Shown one piece after another: positions 60,301 through 64,000 of a stretch of 64,000 nt of DNA. Position 1 is the first letter of the stretch. Each line of letters starts with the position of its first letter. The translations under genes and the position numbers were made by a program. The notes beneath the pieces are model-generated. The model ran no database searches, was not told the DNA's origin, and saw nothing but the letters and a program-made list of their open reading frames with translations. The DNA is from Symsagittifera roscoffensis (taxonomy: Eukaryota; Xenacoelomorpha; Acoela; Convolutidae): contig NC_087066.1 of assembly GCF_963678635.1 (NCBI RefSeq), positions 17,667,275 to 17,731,274 of the forward strand, in the 5' to 3' direction.

Positions 60301-60534
60301 AGTCCTTGAGTTATTTTTACTTGAAATAAAACATGAAATCTTACTCAATTTGAAAGACTTCGAATCGCTTCTAACAGCCTGAGCCAGTTCTTGGATAGAT
60401 TTTCGAAGCTTGCTGTCAATGTTTGCATAAAATTGGTCAATTTCTTGAATCCTATTGCTATTAATCGCACTGTTGTCTTGATTGTTTTCATCAGAGGTGG
60501 CATCACTTATTCCATCGAAACATTCTTTCGGCAT
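57392..60534 (-). CDS. Unrecognised 153-aa acidic, coiled-coil-prone protein, 3 exons, complete
   Basis: Exons: 60534-60345, 60257-60088, 57493-57392. Donors a/gtaaga and gcg/gttagt and acceptors gctcag and tttttacag are canonical, phases fit, and the sum is 154 codons with TAA. The protein starts MPKECFDGISDATSDENNQD. A heptad-like helix follows (IQEIDQFYANIDSKLRKSIQ), then FKKTLETVFNSINDKMQADV, and a C-terminal helix EWKDQFDGMIQEIESMQKTL to KFLEQ. There is no signal peptide, membrane segment or catalytic motif. Spacing of hydrophobic residues suggests an all-helical subunit of a larger assembly, such as a kinetochore or vesicle-tethering complex, but no family could be named. The 2.6 kb second intron hosts a hairpin-ended element, a SINE and a short palindrome. 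It lies head-to-tail between kanadaptin and the NDUFA13-like exon, all on the - strand. Confidence 0.75.
57933..58128 (-). repeat. tRNA-derived SINE, decayed
   Basis: Same layout as 43551-43735: the - strand A box ccgtggctgaatggttag near 58120 and the palindrome-like gaagctgtgcttcgc near 57943. The B box is disrupted. In an intron of the coiled-coil gene. Confidence 0.6.
58343..58845 (+). mobile_element. Hairpin-ended 0.5 kb element, copy in the coiled-coil gene intron
   Basis: Begins tgttccgacttgcg, ends agtcggaacaatcagggctt then cgccctgatacgagcagtct and tg. The 7-bp-stem hairpin tcagggc-ttc-gccctga is perfect here. The interior matches 36254-36758 in complement (ccccgagc block, ccaaattgg block, gcgtgtgggg block). 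Confidence 0.78.
59201..59327. repeat. 127-bp near-perfect palindrome (MITE-like)
   Basis: Arms 59201-59241 and 59287-59327 are complementary over about 40 bp with two or three mismatches. The outer end is gaaaatccca and gggattttc, the inner end gtggtaaat and atttaccac. The loop is 45 bp. As RNA it would form a long hairpin within the second intron of the coiled-coil gene. No other copy seen in the window. Confidence 0.85.
59490..59650 (-). repeat. SINE-like repeat
   Basis: Starts atggcaactaagccgacaaa, contains ccgacaatttttttgaaac and an A-tract, and ends with the same tRNA-like segment as 40398-40575. Preceded at about 59400 by the dispersed motif tagtacccgattgcaatacc. Confidence 0.55.
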
Positions 60535-60875
60535 TTTGACTAGATTTAATTTATGAACTTAAAATGCTTGAATAGTAGGTGCCGTAGAATAAGCGGCAGT
60601 TACTGAAAAGTTACTACAAATCAAAACCAGTGAATATAATCAGGAGCTTGAAGAATCATATGCGAAGAATCGCTCAAACATTTGAAATTTGGCTGCGATT
60701 TCTTTTAAAAAAACTGGGCAAATATTTCGTTCATAACTACTTTTGGACTAGATCTAATCAAAACAGATAATTCCTGTAAACTTTTATTTGTACAAATCTA
60801 ATTATGACAATGCATTTCGTTATCAAGTGCTTAAAAACAGACTCAGTTTAAACATTATTCAATGACTCGCAACTT

Positions 60876-61118
60876 CTACACATTGAAGATGTACGATTTG
60901 ACTTCATTGGCCAATGAGCCTCGCGACTCGAATGGTCTCACTTCTTGCGTGTTCACTGCCCCCATGAGGTTGTGGGGCCACCTTCGGCTGAAGTAGTGCG
61001 ACTCCCCCACCACCCAGCTGGGGTCGTCTTTCATCAAGTCAGCCTCCACTTCTCTCGCCTCTCGCATGTCCCTCAGTTGTCGTCTGCCGTTCTCGGCCAT
61101 GAGCAGCGCGTGAACCGC
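60876..61118 (-). CDS. NDUFA13: NDUFA13 / GRIM-19-like protein, terminal exon (C-terminal 80 aa)
   Basis: After acceptor gtttgtacttcag the phase-0 frame reads AVHALLMAENGRRQLRDMRE, then EVEADLMKDDPSWVVGES, RRWPHNLMGAV, and stops at 60876-60878 (TAG). The pattern LLxAExxRRxLxxxRExxxxEAxxMKDxPxWxVGES..RW is the conserved C-terminal half of NDUFA13, an accessory subunit of mitochondrial complex I at the inner membrane. The last 25 residues after RW differ from the usual tail. The N-terminal exon with the membrane helix and PPxGGY-type motif was not found in the 891 bp up to the MTR stop. It must lie beyond the MTR reading frame, be very diverged, or be missing. GC content and codon choice are clearly higher than in the flanks, which supports a coding exon. 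Confidence 0.8.
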   Translation of the reverse strand, partial: AVHALLMAENGRRQLRDMREAREVEADLMKDDPSWVVGESHYFSRRWPHNLMGAVNTQEVRPFESRGSLANEVKSYIFNV

Positions 61119-62009
61119 CTGAAGTACAAACACCCTTCTGAATGTTGATTTCTACTGTACTTGTTCGCCACTTAAGGTTTCTGTGATTATTCACATTTAC
61201 CCGATTGAAAACCAAGATTCAAACCTACTAAAATCATATGAAAAAAAAGATAGCTGATTGCTGCGCAATTAGCCCAGAATCTTCGGACCACAAAGTATTT
61301 CAAAAAATGTCGTTGAATTTTTTTTATCGGCTGTTAAATTAAGCAACAACACAAGAATTAGGTAAAAATCAACACTTAGTTCAGTGTAATCATATTTTCT
61401 GAATTTGGTAAGACCAATGGTTTTCGACACAATTGCTTTGATTTTTTTTTGTCATCCGAAACACGAATACAAGGGTTAATATGATACCACATTTGACCAC
61501 CTATGAGCTGTTTATGAAGCAGTGAAAATTCTTCGGACAAAAAACCTTCCTAAAGTGGTCGGAACAAAAATAAACTTTCTGAAGAACTCTTTTTAAACTC
61601 TTTTACCTTTAAACTCTTTTACCTTTAAGATAATGTTCGGTTTCAAAACTTAGGTAGGAAAACGAGGTAAAAAATTTTTCAACAAATAATTGTTCAAAAA
61701 CTAGATTTTGTTCCCACGACTTCCTTAAATAGTATCTAGCTAAAAAGTTGCGGCATCATTTGGCAAAAAATTGTTATGAAACAAATTTTGGAGACTTTTC
61801 CTCGCGACAAAATTGTTAACCAGTACATCTTTCTAAATAATATGATCAGACCACTTATGCATTTCATGAAGCGACCTAAAAATTTTCAAAATCTTTTTTA
61901 ACACGCTACACACACATGCTTGAACAAAAAATGACAAAGAGCAGAATGTATTAATTGAAAGAAATAGAATATTTGATACAAAAAATTTATAAAATAAACC
62001 CGTTTCTTG
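61119..62009. other. Noncoding gap between the NDUFA13-like exon and MTR
   Basis: AT-rich, with stops in all frames and no exon recognised on either strand. It includes a direct duplication ctcttttacctttaaa at about 61600-61630. It should hold the 3' end of MTR and, if the NDUFA13-like gene is ordinary, its promoter and first exon; neither could be identified. Confidence 0.45.
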
Positions 62010-64000
62010 TTAGCAATCATATGACAAGTTTGACCTTAACCATCGCTCCACCTCTTCTGTTTTCATGTTTTTCCTCGCTGCATAATCCTCGGTTTGATCT
62101 TTGGCAATTTTTCCAACTGAAAAATACTCGCTTTGAGGGTGTGCCAAAATGAGCGCGCAAACAGAAGCTGCGGGATTCATAGCCAGGGATTCCGTCAAAG
62201 TGATTCCTGTCTTTTCCTCAACTTGCATTACCCTCCACATCGTTATTTTCTCTGTGTGGTCCGGTTGTGTCGGGTATCCAGGGGCTGGTCTGATTCCAGA
62301 GTACTTGACCTTCAACAAATCTTCGCATGCCAAGTTTTCATCCAGAGAGTATCCCCAGAAATCTCTCCTCACTCTAACATGTAGGTACTCAGCGAACGCT
62401 TCCGCAAGACGATCTGCAATAATTTTGATCATGATTGAACTGTAGTCATCACCGTCGTTTTTAAAATTTTCTGAAATTTCCTCGGCACCCTCGCCTGCTG
62501 ATACGGCCATGAAACCCACGTAATCTTTCAGTCCTTTGGGAGCGACAAAATCTGAGAGGCAATAGTAATTATCCGAGGCACTTGGTTTTTCGCCTTGCTG
62601 CCTCAAACCATATAATGTGCAGAGTTCTTCTGATCTACTTTCGTTGGAAAATAACGTTATATCGTCTTCGCAGCTCGAGCTTTTATTTGCAGGATAGAAA
62701 CCGACAATTCCTCTTAGCTTGAGCCAGTTTTTAGCAACAATCTTGTTCAGCATATTTCTTCCGTCTTTGTAAATCCTTTTCGCCTCTTCTCCAACTTCTT
62801 TATCGTCAAAAATTTTGGGGTAATGACGGTTTGGATATTTTCCACGCAGCTGCCAGATATCGAAAAAAGGCTTCCAGTCAATGTACGGAATCACCGTTTC
62901 TACTGGAATGTCGTTTAGCGCCCTCGTGCCCAAAAAAGAGGGAGCGCAAACTGGCGGCTCAGCTGCCCAGTCAATCGCGGGAGCTTTTGATCTTGCCGCT
63001 GATATCGTAAGGTATTTTCGGTCGCGAAGGGTCTCGTAATATTCATCTCGGATTTCCTCATACTCCTCGACAATGTCTTCTACAAAATCTTCTCGTTGTT
63101 TATCACTCAACAGACTTGAACAAACAACGACCGATTTCGAGGCATCCAATACATGAATAACGGGCTGTGAATACGCAGGGTCAATTTTAACTGCCGTATG
63201 TTTTTTTGACGTTGTAGCTCCTCCGATCAGCAGCGGTACTTTGATTCCGTTCCTTTCCATTTCTTTAGCAACGTGAATCATTTCGTCTAACGAAGGCGTG
63301 ATTAAACCCGAGAGACCCACAACATCAGCTTTATTTTCAATTGCGCTCTGAAGAATCTTTTCACACGAGCACATGACGCCAAGGTCAATGACGTTGTAAT
63401 TATTACAACCAAGAACAACGGCTACGATATTCTTACCAATATCATGTACGTCTCCCTTCACAGTTGCAATGACAAAGGTTCCCGCATTTGAAGCTTCATT
63501 TTCAGAGCCCACAGCTCCTGCCAAACGCCTCGCTTCTTTTTCCGCTTCCATAAATGGAATCAAATGAGCCACTGCTTTCTTCATGACCCTCGCACTTTTA
63601 ATGACCTGGGGCAAAAACATTTTGCCAGCTCCAAACAGTTCTCCAACCGTGCTCATTCCGTTCATGAGGGGACCCTCAATTATATTCAGAGGTCTAGGGT
63701 ACTTTTCATTACACTGTCTTGCTTCTTCAGTGTCCTCGGTAACGAACTTGTCAATTCCTTTTACAAGCGCATACTCCAAACGATGCTCCACTGTTTCCGA
63801 CCTCCATACATCCGCAACTTCGTCTTTCTTTCCGCTTTTTCCATACAACCTGGCAAAATCCAGCAACTTCTCAGTTCCCTCTGGATCTTTATTCAAAATC
63901 ACATTTTCGGCTAATTTCAGCAAATCTTTGTCGATGTCATCATAAACAGGCAAGTTACCAGCATTAACAATTCCCATATCCATTCCCGCTTTGATAGCAT
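62010..64000 (-). CDS. MTR: Methionine synthase (cobalamin-dependent), C-terminal 663 codons, partial
   Basis: The frame is open from the window edge to TAA at 62010-62012 without an intron. It catalyses methyl transfer from 5-methyltetrahydrofolate through cobalamin to homocysteine, in the cytosol. The window covers the end of the folate-binding barrel ([18 protein letters not shown]), the four-helix cap ([34 protein letters not shown]), the cobalamin domain with the DxHxxG motif ([10 protein letters not shown]; the His is the lower cobalt ligand), [11 protein letters not shown] and [17 protein letters not shown], then the SAM-binding reactivation domain ([35 protein letters not shown]) and the tail [13 protein letters not shown]. 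Phrases such as [16 protein letters not shown] match animal MTR rather than bacterial MetH. The N-terminal half lies outside the window. All cobalamin and SAM motifs look intact. The absence of introns over 2 kb contrasts with the other genes here. Confidence 0.97.
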   Translation of the reverse strand, partial: AIKAGMDMGIVNAGNLPVYDDIDKDLLKLAENVILNKDPEGTEKLLDFARLYGKSGKKDEVADVWRSETVEHRLEYALVKGIDKFVTEDTEEARQCNEKYPRPLNIIEGPLMNGMSTVGELFGAGKMFLPQVIKSARVMKKAVAHLIPFMEAEKEARRLAGAVGSENEASNAGTFVIATVKGDVHDIGKNIVAVVLGCNNYNVIDLGVMCSCEKILQSAIENKADVVGLSGLITPSLDEMIHVAKEMERNGIKVPLLIGGATTSKKHTAVKIDPAYSQPVIHVLDASKSVVVCSSLLSDKQREDFVEDIVEEYEEIRDEYYETLRDRKYLTISAARSKAPAIDWAAEPPVCAPSFLGTRALNDIPVETVIPYIDWKPFFDIWQLRGKYPNRHYPKIFDDKEVGEEAKRIYKDGRNMLNKIVAKNWLKLRGIVGFYPANKSSSCEDDITLFSNESRSEELCTLYGLRQQGEKPSASDNYYCLSDFVAPKGLKDYVGFMAVSAGEGAEEISENFKNDGDDYSSIMIKIIADRLAEAFAEYLHVRVRRDFWGYSLDENLACEDLLKVKYSGIRPAPGYPTQPDHTEKITMWRVMQVEEKTGITLTESLAMNPAASVCALILAHPQSEYFSVGKIAKDQTEDYAARKNMKTEEVERWLRSNLSYDC

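Noticed and set aside
62010-64000. Bacterial contamination or transferred bacterial metH
   Set aside because: Diagnostic phrases around the cobalamin and reactivation domains are those of animal MTR, and flanking sequence is the same AT-rich animal DNA.

Overview
The window is AT-rich nuclear DNA from an invertebrate animal. Every recognisable gene is an animal gene. All but one carry canonical GT-AG introns. The largest mobile element is a BEL/Pao retrotransposon, a group known only from animals. The sequence does not show which phylum this is.

Layout. 1-3.5 kb: the last intron and terminal exon of a Yippee-like (YPEL) gene on the + strand, the only + strand gene found. 5.2-11.4 kb: a nested repeat cluster. 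Two 1.25 kb inverted arms surround a 1.4 kb core, a partial direct copy lies beside them, and a small 8-bp-duplicating transposon sits inside both arms. 12.1-15.9 kb: degenerate tandem satellites and dispersed repeats. 18.0-36.1 kb: decayed BEL/Pao sequence on the - strand, altered by two successive tandem duplications. One (3.9 kb) carries the pol region and has a templated inverted filler at its junction. The other (5.6 kb) carries a piece of pol, gag and the last exon of the neighbouring gene. 33.3-41.8 kb: a GRXCR1-like gene in seven exons on the - strand. 42-50 kb: no gene found, many short repeats. 50.4-56.0 kb: a complete kanadaptin gene (SLC4A1AP), seven exons, about 787 aa. 57.4-60.5 kb: a complete three-exon gene for an unrecognised 153-aa acidic, coiled-coil-prone protein. 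60.9-61.1 kb: the last exon of an NDUFA13/GRIM-19-like gene. 62.0-64.0 kb: the C-terminal 663 codons of methionine synthase (MTR), uninterrupted and running off the window.

The genes do not form one pathway. MTR is one-carbon metabolism, NDUFA13 is mitochondrial complex I, kanadaptin is a nuclear FHA-domain RNA-processing or trafficking factor, GRXCR1 is linked to actin-rich sensory protrusions, and YPEL is a small zinc-binding protein. The most notable features are the duplicated terminal exon of the GRXCR1-like gene, the filler DNA at the BEL/Pao duplication junction, the foldback-like repeat with its nested transposon, and the NDUFA13 exon whose upstream exons are not visible although the MTR gene begins less than 1 kb away. 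Exon models were built by hand from reading frame, splice signals and family knowledge. No search or alignment program was run.
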